Shown here one piece after another: positions 44,311-52,483 of a DNA stretch of 64,000 nucleotides. Made by a program: the position numbers and the translations under genes. This DNA is from Spirochaetales bacterium (GTDB taxonomy: Bacteria; Spirochaetota; Spirochaetia; UBA9216): the NCBI GenBank assembly GCA_016839055.1, contig JAEKNX010000003.1, positions 310,001-374,000 on the forward strand, given 5' to 3'. Each line of letters opens with the position of its first letter. The stretch's first letter is position 1. The notes under the pieces were generated by a model. It did not search any database. It had not been told where the DNA came from and saw only the letters and a program-made list of their open reading frames with translations.

Positions 44311-44471
44311 CTCCGGATCTCTTATACATCCCGGAGATAAATTTGTCCAGATACCTTTAATGACAATTAAAAAGACGGAAAAATAAAGACCAGCTTCGGG
44401 GGATACCGGATAGCCTTCCCTTATATACCCTGGCCGAAACAGGCTCCTAATTAAAACTTAAATTCCGCCTT

Positions 44472-45641
44472 TCACTCAGCCAGGCTAAATATCTCCATCA
44501 GCGCTGCCTTATCAAGTTTCACGAAATTGCCGAGGGTCTTAGTATCGCCGTCTGTAGCCTTGTCAGCCATAGCCTCATAAGTGTCCGCGGTAATACCTAC
44601 TTCGGACAAGCGGGTTTTCATGCCCATCCTCTTGAAATGTGCCTCAAGCCGGTAAATCCCCTCAAGGGCTGTTTTCGCTGGTTCATTAAAATCCATCTCA
44701 GCCGACCACACCAGGGTCGCAAACTGGACGAAGCGGTTAAGGTCATGATTATGCACATATTTCATCCAGGCGGGGATGATAATGGCAAGACCCGCACCGT
44801 GAGCTATGTCGTACATACCGCTGAGCTCATGCTCAATATCGTGGGATCCCCAGTCGCCGATACGCCCAGTGTCAAGCATGTTGTTATGAGCAACAGTCCC
44901 GGTCCACATTACTTCGGCCCAGGTTGCATAATTTTTTGAATCCTGAAGCAGCCTGGGTGCATGATGGATGATGTTGCGCATGGCTCCCTCAAGAAGGCGG
45001 TCTGTCAGCTCAACGTTCTTAACATTGGTGAAATATCGCTCTATCATGTGAGCCATTATATCAGTGGTTCCGCAGGCTATCTGGTATTCAGGCAGCGTAT
45101 AGGCGAGTTCCGGATTCAGTATTGAAAAAACAGGATACATGTACAGGGAATTACAGGGCCTCTTCAGCCCGCCGTCTTCATTGGTTATAACACTTCCCTG
45201 GCTTGATTCACTTCCTGCTGCTGGAATTGTTAAAATTGTCGCCACCGGTGTAGATCCCTGCGGTTCAGCTTTGCCGGTGTAAAAGTCCCAGACGTCACCA
45301 TCATAGTCGGCTCCGACGCCTATTGCCTTCGCGGAATCAATTACGCTTCCACCGCCGACGGCGAGAATCAGATCAATCTGTTTTTCCCTGCAGATTTTTA
45401 TTCCTTCGCGCACAAGGCTGAGTCTCGGATTAGGCTTAACACCGGATAGTTCAAAGACTTCCAGCCCGGCGTCTTTCAGAGAGGCCGTCACTCTGTCATA
45501 TAGACCTGTCTTCTTGATGCTTCCTCCACCGTAATGGAGCAGAACTTTTTCCGCGTATCCGGATGCAAGACGGCCCGTCTCATTTTCCGTATCTTTTCCG
45601 AATATTATCCTTGTTGGATTCTGATAATCAAAATTAACCAT
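44472..45641 (-). CDS. Iron-containing alcohol dehydrogenase, BdhA/YqhD-like
   Basis: NAD(P)H-dependent alcohol dehydrogenase of the iron-containing family (389 aa). It begins with the usual FDYQNPTRIIFGKDTE. The cofactor-binding motif is AVGGGSVIDSAKAIG. The metal region contains GDWGSHDIEHELSGMYDIAH, with the histidines that bind iron or zinc. It is closest to the NADPH-dependent butanol dehydrogenase/YqhD group, which reduces aldehydes in fermentation or detoxification. Confidence 0.93.
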   Translation of the reverse strand: MVNFDYQNPTRIIFGKDTENETGRLASGYAEKVLLHYGGGSIKKTGLYDRVTASLKDAGLEVFELSGVKPNPRLSLVREGIKICREKQIDLILAVGGGSVIDSAKAIGVGADYDGDVWDFYTGKAEPQGSTPVATILTIPAAGSESSQGSVITNEDGGLKRPCNSLYMYPVFSILNPELAYTLPEYQIACGTTDIMAHMIERYFTNVKNVELTDRLLEGAMRNIIHHAPRLLQDSKNYATWAEVMWTGTVAHNNMLDTGRIGDWGSHDIEHELSGMYDIAHGAGLAIIIPAWMKYVHNHDLNRFVQFATLVWSAEMDFNEPAKTALEGIYRLEAHFKRMGMKTRLSEVGITADTYEAMADKATDGDTKTLGNFVKLDKAALMEIFSLAE

Positions 45642-45734
45642 AACAACTCCTTCTTACTCAAGGTTTCATTATACCATATTCAGTCTTGCCGGTGGCGGAT
45701 TTTGTTATTATCTTGAAGGGAAGAAGGAGAGCGC

Positions 45735-46046
45735 ATGACAAATCTGCCCACTAAATTCGACGAACTTATCAACACAAACGAGCTGCCGGTACTGGTAGAC
45801 TTCTACGCAGACTGGTGCGGCCCATGCAAGATGGTGAGCCCCGTCATAGCCCGGCTGGCGATAGAATATAAAGGCCGGCTCACGACCGTTAAAATTAATA
45901 CTGAAAAAAAACCGGAGATTTCAGCCCGCTACCAGATCCAGTCAATTCCAACTATCATGCTTTTTCACAAGGGACGCCAGCTCATGCGGCTTCAGGGCGC
46001 CCATCCATATGAGTCTCTTAAGGTTGAACTGGACAAGTACATATAA
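45735..46046 (+). CDS. trxA: Thioredoxin
   Basis: Thioredoxin of 103 aa. The redox centre is WCGPC (Cys28 and Cys31) in DFYADWCGPCKMVSP, and the cis-proline motif is IQSIPTIMLFHKG. AAGAAGGAG precedes the ATG. No thioredoxin reductase is nearby. It lies divergently beside the alcohol dehydrogenase. Confidence 0.96.
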   Translation: MTNLPTKFDELINTNELPVLVDFYADWCGPCKMVSPVIARLAIEYKGRLTTVKINTEKKPEISARYQIQSIPTIMLFHKGRQLMRLQGAHPYESLKVELDKYI

Positions 46047-46060
46047 TAAATTAAAACGTT

Positions 46061-46186
46061 TCATGAATTCCAGCAGACTCCTGCAAAGCCTTTACCGGAA
46101 GCTCCGGCGTGAGCATCTTCAATTGATGAGCTATCCGCTTTTTCAACATTCCAGGTGTACCAGAGTTTTCCAAAATCCTTATTCAT
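46061..46186 (-). CDS. Possible 41-residue open frame, low confidence
   Basis: Reading leftward from ATG at 46186 to TGA at 46061, a 41-residue peptide starts MNKDFGKLWYTWNVEKADSS. No ribosome-binding site is clear and nothing else supports it. Chance alone could give a frame of this size, but it occupies most of the gap between trxA and the 4Fe-4S gene, where nothing else is seen. No family is recognised. Confidence 0.15.
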   Translation of the reverse strand: MNKDFGKLWYTWNVEKADSSSIEDAHAGASGKGFAGVCWNS

Positions 46187-46265
46187 TTAGTCATATTTAC
46201 TTGTGCCGATTACCTTAGTTTCGTATAATTCTATTATATCAATTAAAGATCGAGGTTGTTGTAAA

Positions 46266-47399
46266 ATGAAAACAAAAAGACTCACAAAATTCAGGCTCTT
46301 AATCCTGGCTGCGTTTGTGATATTCATTACCTATCAGGCATACATGCATCAGGTTAAAGGAGGGGGACCCGACGGAGCTCCGTCAATTCACGCTCTCTGT
46401 CCCTACGGTGGACTCGAGAGTCTGTATACTCTATTTGCTTCAGGTGAACTAATAGATAAAATCTATCTGGGCACTATGGCTCTTTTTATTATTACCGTCA
46501 TTACCGCCATTGTATTTAGAAGAGGCTTCTGCGGCTGGATATGCCCTCTCGGAGGCCTTCAGGAATTTTTCGCCCGATTGGGACGCAAGCTAATGAGGCG
46601 GCAGCTGACAATGCCCCGGGCTATCGACAAGTACCTGCGGTATTTAAAGTATGCGGTCCTAATATTAACAGCTGTGTATTCATGGCGGACCGCCTCCATC
46701 TGGGTAGGACCCTATGACCCCTGGGCGGCCTATGGCCATCTTGGAGAAGGACTACCTGCAGTATGGAAAGAATTTCCGGTTGGATTATCAATATTGCTAA
46801 TTACCTTTATCGGCTCTTTCTTCTATGACCGCTTCTTTTGCAAATATCTCTGCCCTATGGGCGGACTGCTCGGGATAATATCCAAAATCAGTCCCTTCAA
46901 AATAAAGAGAGATGAGAGTGCATGCATCAGCTGCAACTTGTGCACTAAGGTCTGTCCTGTTAATATCGATGTCGCAAAAGTTCAGGCTGTGACATCGGCT
47001 GAATGCATCAACTGCCAGGAATGTACCTCGGTCTGCCCTGAAAAAGGTGCGCTTACAAACATTTTTTCAGTAAAAAATAAAACAGCAATCAAGCCGATGG
47101 TCGTAGGAATTTCAATACTTGTAGTTTATTTCGGCGGCATCGCAATAGCAAAGGCGGCAGGACTCTACCCCCTCCTTCCGGAAGCAATCACCGAAGAAAC
47201 GGTCATAACCGATGTTGACACCCTCAAGGGATATATGAGCCTGTCAGATATTTCAACGGTTATGAATATTCCATTGGAAGAAGTCTACAGCCGAATGCAG
47301 ATTCCGGCCGAAGTCCCCGGCGATATTCCGGTTAAAGAGATTAGCAAATGGATTCCGGACTTTGATTTTCATGAAGCAAGAGAAGCCCTTTCCCACTAG
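46266..47399 (+). CDS. 4Fe-4S binding membrane protein, NapH/NosR-like
   Basis: Membrane iron-sulfur protein of 377 aa, NapH/YccM type. The start at 46266 is preferred, because residues before it do not fit a membrane start. Membrane segments include LLILAAFVIFITYQAYMH and FIITVITAIVF. Paired Cys motifs FCGWICPLGG and FCKYLCPMGG lie at membrane edges, and two 4Fe-4S clusters follow (CISCNLCTKVCPVN and CINCQECTSVCPEKG). The last 70 residues resemble a DUF4405-like or SAM-type helical tail. It probably passes electrons from quinol to a periplasmic partner. It has no partner gene nearby. Confidence 0.88.
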   Translation: MKTKRLTKFRLLILAAFVIFITYQAYMHQVKGGGPDGAPSIHALCPYGGLESLYTLFASGELIDKIYLGTMALFIITVITAIVFRRGFCGWICPLGGLQEFFARLGRKLMRRQLTMPRAIDKYLRYLKYAVLILTAVYSWRTASIWVGPYDPWAAYGHLGEGLPAVWKEFPVGLSILLITFIGSFFYDRFFCKYLCPMGGLLGIISKISPFKIKRDESACISCNLCTKVCPVNIDVAKVQAVTSAECINCQECTSVCPEKGALTNIFSVKNKTAIKPMVVGISILVVYFGGIAIAKAAGLYPLLPEAITEETVITDVDTLKGYMSLSDISTVMNIPLEEVYSRMQIPAEVPGDIPVKEISKWIPDFDFHEAREALSH

Positions 47400-47430
47400 G
47401 ATTGGGCTATTTTCAAGCGGACCGAGGATT

Positions 47431-48315
47431 TCACTCAAGATCGGGAACAAGTCCCTCGGCCCGCTCCTTCAGGTAACTGCTGAACGATATCTTCGGAACG
47501 CCTCTGGCCGCCTTTGCCCTGACAGTAATTTCTTCGCCGGTTCCGGGATGTCTTACGACTCTAGGCTTCTGGGCCTCCCTGGTCTTTATGGAGAATCTGC
47601 CTAGCCGTCCGAAGGGAACGGACTCACCCATCAGCATCCCTGTTTCAATGAGCGTTATAAAATCCTCAAGAATCAGCCGCGCTTCCTGACCGGTCAACCC
47701 GTGTTTCTTCGCTAAAAAACGGGTCATGGATTTCATAGTAAACTGATCCGGTATAAAACCGTTGTCAGGCTGAAGATACTGATTATACTTCATGAAGCCG
47801 GCAGTAATGAAGACGGCGCTTTCACGTACCCGTTTATCCTGCTCTTCTTCGCTGAGGCCTTCCGGACATACAGCTATCAGATAGGCGGGACTTGTTGATT
47901 GAACTTTGGAGCTGCAGAGCCGTACAGACTCTCCGATCGTCGGAGAGGAATCAAGGGTGGCCCCTTTTTCCATGATGATATCGGGCACCTCTGTTCTAAG
48001 CTTTATGCTGGAATATTCTATCCAGCGGCTGAAGTTTACGTTCGTACTGGTCAGAAAAACGGGTCCGATACAAAGAATTGAACCGGAATAACTGAGAATC
48101 ATCATCCCCCGGGTATCTTTTTGAGAAACATTTTCTACAAGCTCAAGTTTCACCGACCTTATCTGCTGCCTGAAAAGCTCTTCCTTCTGATGCCAAACCT
48201 CAACAAGCCGCCCGAGGTAGGCCCCGTCATCCTGCATCTCCCTTTCCTTCGCCAGTCCTAATAGATGTTTTTGAATTGACTCTGGCAAGTCCTGTAAATT
48301 TGTTACTTTTCCCAT
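47431..48315 (-). CDS. HU-type DNA-binding domain fused to an unknown N-terminal domain
   Basis: Protein of 294 aa with two parts. Residues ~1-180 form an unrecognised domain with a conserved core GMMILSYSGSILCIGP and a later STSPAYLIAV; the same core occurs in the divergent gene at 48464. Residues ~190-290 are an HU/IHF-type domain: KKHGLTGQEARLILEDFI, FGRLGRFSIKTREA and the DNA-clamp arm RVVRHPGTGEEITVRAKAA. HU proteins are usually ~90 aa and free-standing, so this fusion is unusual. It should bind DNA as a dimer, while the N-terminal domain may receive a signal. It is the leftward neighbour of a phospho-signalling cluster. Confidence 0.82.
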   Translation of the reverse strand: MGKVTNLQDLPESIQKHLLGLAKEREMQDDGAYLGRLVEVWHQKEELFRQQIRSVKLELVENVSQKDTRGMMILSYSGSILCIGPVFLTSTNVNFSRWIEYSSIKLRTEVPDIIMEKGATLDSSPTIGESVRLCSSKVQSTSPAYLIAVCPEGLSEEEQDKRVRESAVFITAGFMKYNQYLQPDNGFIPDQFTMKSMTRFLAKKHGLTGQEARLILEDFITLIETGMLMGESVPFGRLGRFSIKTREAQKPRVVRHPGTGEEITVRAKAARGVPKISFSSYLKERAEGLVPDLE

Positions 48316-48355
48316 TTCCTATATCTCCTACCTACTAAGCTAGTGCGGTTTAATG

Positions 48356-48402
48356 AAAAAAACCATGTTTTTTTCATTTTTTTCCGAAAAAAATGGTTTT
48401 TT
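48356..48402. promoter_or_regulatory. Hairpin with A- and T-runs between divergent paralogues
   Basis: A 17-base right arm (48386-48402, GAAAAAAATGG then T-run) pairs with the left arm (48356-48375, A-run then CCATG and a T-run), with one unpaired G and a 10-base spacer. It has the form of a bidirectional terminator, but it lies upstream of both divergent genes, where termination of incoming transcripts is not needed. It could be an attenuator or operator of the gene at 48464. Confidence 0.5.
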
Positions 48403-48463
48403 ATTGAAAATGGATATAGGATTAATCTTGCAGCTGCTTACAAATACATTTTGGAGTAAAACA

Positions 48464-48997
48464 ATGGGTGAAAATTTTAACAGCCTCGTACCCGAGGTAC
48501 AGGCACATATCAGAATGCTCGTAAAAACAGCAAAGCTAGAAAACAATGATGAGTCACTGGAAAAACTGTCCGGAGGCTGGCTTGAGAAGCAACAGTCTTT
48601 TTTTGAGCAGACTAAACAGCGTGAGATGATCGAAACCGAATCATTTAATATTGACGACCGGTCGGGCGCTCTCATAATGACGTATTCCGGCTCTCTTTTA
48701 AATATTGGTCCGGAGCAGGATGATTTCCGCTCAGTTCAGTATTTCAGTATAGGCCTCCGCAACGATGTGCCTGAGTCGGCAGAAGATGAGGCCTCCGTCC
48801 TCAAAAACAGCATCGAAAAAGGGCGCCCTGTTGAATTTGAGAAAGGCCCTATTACAAAGAGCAGTCCCGTCTATTCAATTGCTGTTTTCAAGGAAGAAAT
48901 GGACCCGGCGCAGGAAGAAGAAATGCTTGACGAGGTTACCTTGATTGTTGCGCAGGATTTTGCTTTAATTAACAAGACGACAATACAGGAAAGCTGA
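48464..48997 (+). CDS. HU-less paralogue of the unknown domain
   Basis: Protein of 177 aa. The start at 48464 follows GGAG 9 bases upstream and gives a protein beginning like its divergent paralogue. The core GALIMTYSGSLLNIGP and later KSSPVYSIAV match that of the HU fusion at 47431, but the HU domain is absent. The N-terminal ~65 residues are helical and charged. No known family is recognised. It is followed by the phosphatase gene 8 bases later, so it is the first gene of the kinase/phosphatase operon. Its role may be to compete or pair with the HU-bearing copy. Confidence 0.72.
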   Translation: MGENFNSLVPEVQAHIRMLVKTAKLENNDESLEKLSGGWLEKQQSFFEQTKQREMIETESFNIDDRSGALIMTYSGSLLNIGPEQDDFRSVQYFSIGLRNDVPESAEDEASVLKNSIEKGRPVEFEKGPITKSSPVYSIAVFKEEMDPAQEEEMLDEVTLIVAQDFALINKTTIQES

Positions 48998-49005
48998 GAT
49001 CAGCC

Positions 49006-50022
49006 TTGAAAGAAAACGGAAAATATTGGCCGGAAATCCTCGAGCGCCTTTCAAGTATAGAGAGGCGCCGGGGAATTTCACCGGCAGAGGACCTGCAGCT
49101 AATCCTGTCAACCGGAACAGACTGCCTGCTGAATGAAAACCAAAGAATAAGACCCCCGAGCAGCAAGGGCGGGCCGGGGGGATTAATCAGGCTGAAACCG
49201 GAAGGATATTTTGTCATAGTTCCGGATCTGCATGGCAGGCTCGATTTCTTTCATGCCGTCATGCGCTGGCAAGGACTCTCCGGGAAGCCTGTAATTGCAG
49301 ATATGGAAGAAGGCAGGGCGCAGGTCATCTGCGTTGGAGATGCTTTTCACAGCGAATCTCGGGGGCAGGCCCGCTGGCAGAAAGCCGTTAAGGAATGGTC
49401 CGGAGGCTTCAAGAAGCATCAGCAAATGGACAATGAGATGAGAGAAAACCTCGGCCTGCTTGAAATGATCAATATCGTGAAAACGACCTTTCCGGAGCAG
49501 TTCCATTTCCTGAAAGGGAATCACGAGAATATAGCAAATGAAAGAGGCGAAGGCAACTATCCTTTCAGGAAATATGCCTTCGAAGGTGAAATGGTAAAGT
49601 TGTGGGTTCAAACCTTCATGGGAATAGATCTCTTCAAGACCATCTACAGGTGGGAAAAATCCCTGCCGCTAATGGCCGAGGGAAAAGATTTCCTTGTAAC
49701 CCATGCCGAGCCGGGACGAGAACTTAGTCCGGACGAGGTTATAGATGCATATGAACACCCCGAGGTTATCTACAGCCTCACCTGGACCGACAACGGACAG
49801 GCGGAAGAATGCAGCGTCGCGAAGACTCTGCAGAATTTTTCTATGACTTGTCCAGAAAGCAGAATTTTCGGCGGACACCGGGCCGTATTCGGGAATTATG
49901 CGCTTAGACAGGAAGGACGGTATGTTCAAATCAATAAACCCCGTTCCTGGCTTATCGCGGCATTTACCAATATGCGAGAATTTCTGCCGGATGAAAACAT
50001 AATAAGCTTAAAAAAGGAATAG
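49006..50022 (+). CDS. PPP-type metallophosphatase
   Basis: Calcineurin-like phosphatase of 338 aa. The metal motifs appear in order: VPDLHGRLD (Asp74, His76), ICVGDAFH (Asp112), LKGNHENI (Asn172, His173), LVTHAEPG and FGGHRAVFG. This spacing matches Ser/Thr phosphatases of the PPP family rather than nucleases. The second motif is GDAFHSE rather than the usual GDxVDRG, so an arginine that holds phosphate is missing. The start is TTG at 49006. It precedes the kinase gene by 4 bases, so the two are likely antagonistic partners. Confidence 0.85.
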   Translation: MKENGKYWPEILERLSSIERRRGISPAEDLQLILSTGTDCLLNENQRIRPPSSKGGPGGLIRLKPEGYFVIVPDLHGRLDFFHAVMRWQGLSGKPVIADMEEGRAQVICVGDAFHSESRGQARWQKAVKEWSGGFKKHQQMDNEMRENLGLLEMINIVKTTFPEQFHFLKGNHENIANERGEGNYPFRKYAFEGEMVKLWVQTFMGIDLFKTIYRWEKSLPLMAEGKDFLVTHAEPGRELSPDEVIDAYEHPEVIYSLTWTDNGQAEECSVAKTLQNFSMTCPESRIFGGHRAVFGNYALRQEGRYVQINKPRSWLIAAFTNMREFLPDENIISLKKE

Positions 50023-50026
50023 AACG

Positions 50027-51592
50027 GTGGCAAAGATACCTGAACAAATTGACAAGTATGTGATTGAGGAATTGATTGCAACCGGGGGAATGGGAGCCAT
50101 TTTCAAAGGAATCCATCCAACCCTGAAACGGTCGATTATTCTTAAGAAGCTTACTCTGAGAGGAAATGCTACAATTACAGAGCGGTTCCGCCGCGAAGCC
50201 AGCATATTAATGGATTTCCGCAACGATCACATCGTTGATGTACAGGACCATTTTGTGCAGGGACGCAGTCATTATATAGTAATGGAGTATGTCGACGGCC
50301 CTTCACTGAAGGAACTCCTTGATGAGCAGAGGTATCTTGATAACTATACCGCCGCATATATAGCCCTTTATACTGCAAAGGCTCTGCAATATGCGCATTC
50401 CAAAGGCGTAATTCATAGAGACATTAAACCGGGAAACATACTCATATCCCGAAGCGGCGACATTAAACTTGCTGATTTTGGAATTGCGGCTACCCGCGAT
50501 CAGCTGACCGATGACGAAGCATTAACAACCGACGGAATGACCCTCGGAACTCCCGCTTATATGGCGCCGGAGCAGTTTGAAAATTCACGCACTGTCGACT
50601 ACCGTGCCGACATCTACTCCCTGGGAATCATGATGTATGAGATGCTCACCGGCCTAAGGCCCTTCCCCGGCGGGTTTACACCGGAAACCATCAACCTTAT
50701 TCAGAAGGGGAAATATAAACAGCTTCGGAAGATAATCCCAACCATAGCGCCGCCATTACAGAAGATAGTTAATTCCTTAATAAAACCGCGGCCAAAATCC
50801 CGGTTAAAAAACATTTCAGTGGTCATCCGTAAACTCGAGGCCTGGCTTGACAGATATCAAGAAGATGATATTAAAGCCAGACTCTGTGCTATGGTAAAAG
50901 AAGAGCCAGCGCCTCCGGTCAGGCTGAAAAGCCATCCGAAATACAAGCTCTTCATCGGCATAGGAATAGCTGTACTCGTGCTCTCGGGGCTGATAGTTGG
51001 CTGTTGTGCCCTAACTCAAATTCACAGACGCCTATTACACCCAAATGACTTCGGCCAGATTCAACTGACTACAGAGACAGCAGGAAGACCTAGTACCGAA
51101 TTGTTTATTGATGACGGAAATGAGATTCCCACTATAGAGATGAAGGTGAGATACTTCCCCGTGAAAACAAATTACCGCAGCCTGTATATCGTCCTGCCTT
51201 CCGGAAAATACAGGGCAAAGACTCTGCTTGGACAAAAAGTTATATGGTCATCATTCACCCTCGAACCATGGAGTAAGGGAGGGGGGACAAAATCAATAAT
51301 CATCGACCGAGCAGACACAGAAGCCCATGAGATAGACATAAGTTTTAATATTCATGACGCGGAAAACGGCTGGGACTTGAGACAGATAGGCCTTATCGAA
51401 CTTTTCAGGGACGGAATATTCATTTCCCTAACAGATGCAGGGACACCAATGTCCGGCAGAGTACATCACTTCCGAATCTCGGCTCCGGGCTATGACAGTC
51501 AGGAATTCATTCTCAAGATCAATAAGAACGAATCGGCTCTGCATTTTCAGCTTGAGCTTGAGCCGAAAAAAAATGATGAGGATAATAAATAA
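50027..51592 (+). CDS. Membrane Ser/Thr protein kinase
   Basis: Eukaryote-like (Hanks-type) kinase of 521 aa. The glycine loop is LIATGGMGAIFKG, the ATP lysine is near Lys40 (IILKKL), the catalytic loop is VIHRDIKPGNILI with HRD at 130-132, and DFG is at 150-152; the activation segment ends AYMAPEQF. A single transmembrane segment lies at about 308-329 (LFIGIGIAVLVLSGLIVG). About 190 residues follow outside, with beta-rich sequence of the PEGA-like type (SGRVHHFRISAPGYDSQEFI). The start is GTG at 50027 with AAGGAAT upstream. All catalytic residues are intact. The stop overlaps the next start (TAATG). Confidence 0.95.
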   Translation: MAKIPEQIDKYVIEELIATGGMGAIFKGIHPTLKRSIILKKLTLRGNATITERFRREASILMDFRNDHIVDVQDHFVQGRSHYIVMEYVDGPSLKELLDEQRYLDNYTAAYIALYTAKALQYAHSKGVIHRDIKPGNILISRSGDIKLADFGIAATRDQLTDDEALTTDGMTLGTPAYMAPEQFENSRTVDYRADIYSLGIMMYEMLTGLRPFPGGFTPETINLIQKGKYKQLRKIIPTIAPPLQKIVNSLIKPRPKSRLKNISVVIRKLEAWLDRYQEDDIKARLCAMVKEEPAPPVRLKSHPKYKLFIGIGIAVLVLSGLIVGCCALTQIHRRLLHPNDFGQIQLTTETAGRPSTELFIDDGNEIPTIEMKVRYFPVKTNYRSLYIVLPSGKYRAKTLLGQKVIWSSFTLEPWSKGGGTKSIIIDRADTEAHEIDISFNIHDAENGWDLRQIGLIELFRDGIFISLTDAGTPMSGRVHHFRISAPGYDSQEFILKINKNESALHFQLELEPKKNDEDNK

Positions 51593-52470
51593 TGAAGGTA
51601 AACAGAAAAATAATCATATATCTGGTGTTGGGAGTATGCGCCGGACTCGTTTCATTTTCCGCGGTTGAACTTCTCACGGCGGCAGGCATCACGAGTTTTC
51701 TGGCGCTTTCTCTGGCACAAGGCGCTGCTCTTGGCTTTATATTCGGATTTGTCTTCGGATTTGCCGACGGAATTCTTTATAAAGAACTAAAGAGCGGCCT
51801 CATGAAGGCTTCGGTGGCGGCGTTAATCGGCGCTATAACGGCCGCCGCTGCCATGATCCTCACCTCGCAGGGAATGATCTGGACCTCCGGCTTTATTAAC
51901 CTTGAACATAAGCAGACAATGGGAATTCTCCTTCCGCTTTGGAGGGGAGCAGGATGGATGCTGATGGGCGCGGCTATCGGCGCTGTTGACGGCATACAGC
52001 AACGGGCCTCGCGGCGGACCCTTGCGGGAATCCTCGGCGGACTTCTGGGCGGTTTATCGGGCGGAATGGGTCTGGAATTTATAATCAGATATCTGCCGGA
52101 GGCCTCGCTCGCCCGGGCAGCCGGACTGCTTTGGATGGGCAGCATGATAGGCCTCTTCCTCGGAGAATTTGAGAAACGCTTTAGCTACGCGAGACTGCGA
52201 GTCCTCAACGGCCGCCTGAAAGACAGGGAATTTCTTCTGGTTAACAAGAAAATCAGGCTAGGGGAAAATCTTCAGGATGATCTCTATCTAAAAGGATACA
52301 AAAAAGTCGCCCGGGCTATAATTTCCAGAGCGGACGGCGAGATTTATATCGAAGGCGAAAACAATAGCCGCATTCTGGTAAATGATCAGATAGCAGAGAC
52401 AAAACGAACTCTTAAATACCAGGATGTTCTCAAACTGGGAGACGTAAAGCTCCTGTATCTGCCCTTATAA
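51592..52470 (+). CDS. Membrane protein with C-terminal FHA-like domain
   Basis: Membrane protein of 292 aa. About six hydrophobic, Gly/Ala-rich segments fill residues 1-200 (LGFIFGFVFGFADGILY; GILGGLLGGLSGGMGLEFI). The last ~90 residues resemble an FHA fold, but the usual Gly-Arg and Ser-x-x-His motifs are degenerate (KIRLGENLQDDLYLKG; KVARAIISRADG). Direct phosphothreonine binding is therefore doubtful. The start codon shares a base with the kinase stop. It may be a kinase substrate or scaffold. Confidence 0.75.
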   Translation: MKVNRKIIIYLVLGVCAGLVSFSAVELLTAAGITSFLALSLAQGAALGFIFGFVFGFADGILYKELKSGLMKASVAALIGAITAAAAMILTSQGMIWTSGFINLEHKQTMGILLPLWRGAGWMLMGAAIGAVDGIQQRASRRTLAGILGGLLGGLSGGMGLEFIIRYLPEASLARAAGLLWMGSMIGLFLGEFEKRFSYARLRVLNGRLKDREFLLVNKKIRLGENLQDDLYLKGYKKVARAIISRADGEIYIEGENNSRILVNDQIAETKRTLKYQDVLKLGDVKLLYLPL

Positions 52471-52483
52471 GAAGGATTACAAG

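Noticed and set aside
46061-46186. Small leftward protein of 41 residues
   Set aside because: No ribosome site, no recognisable domain and chance size. It is listed only at very low confidence.
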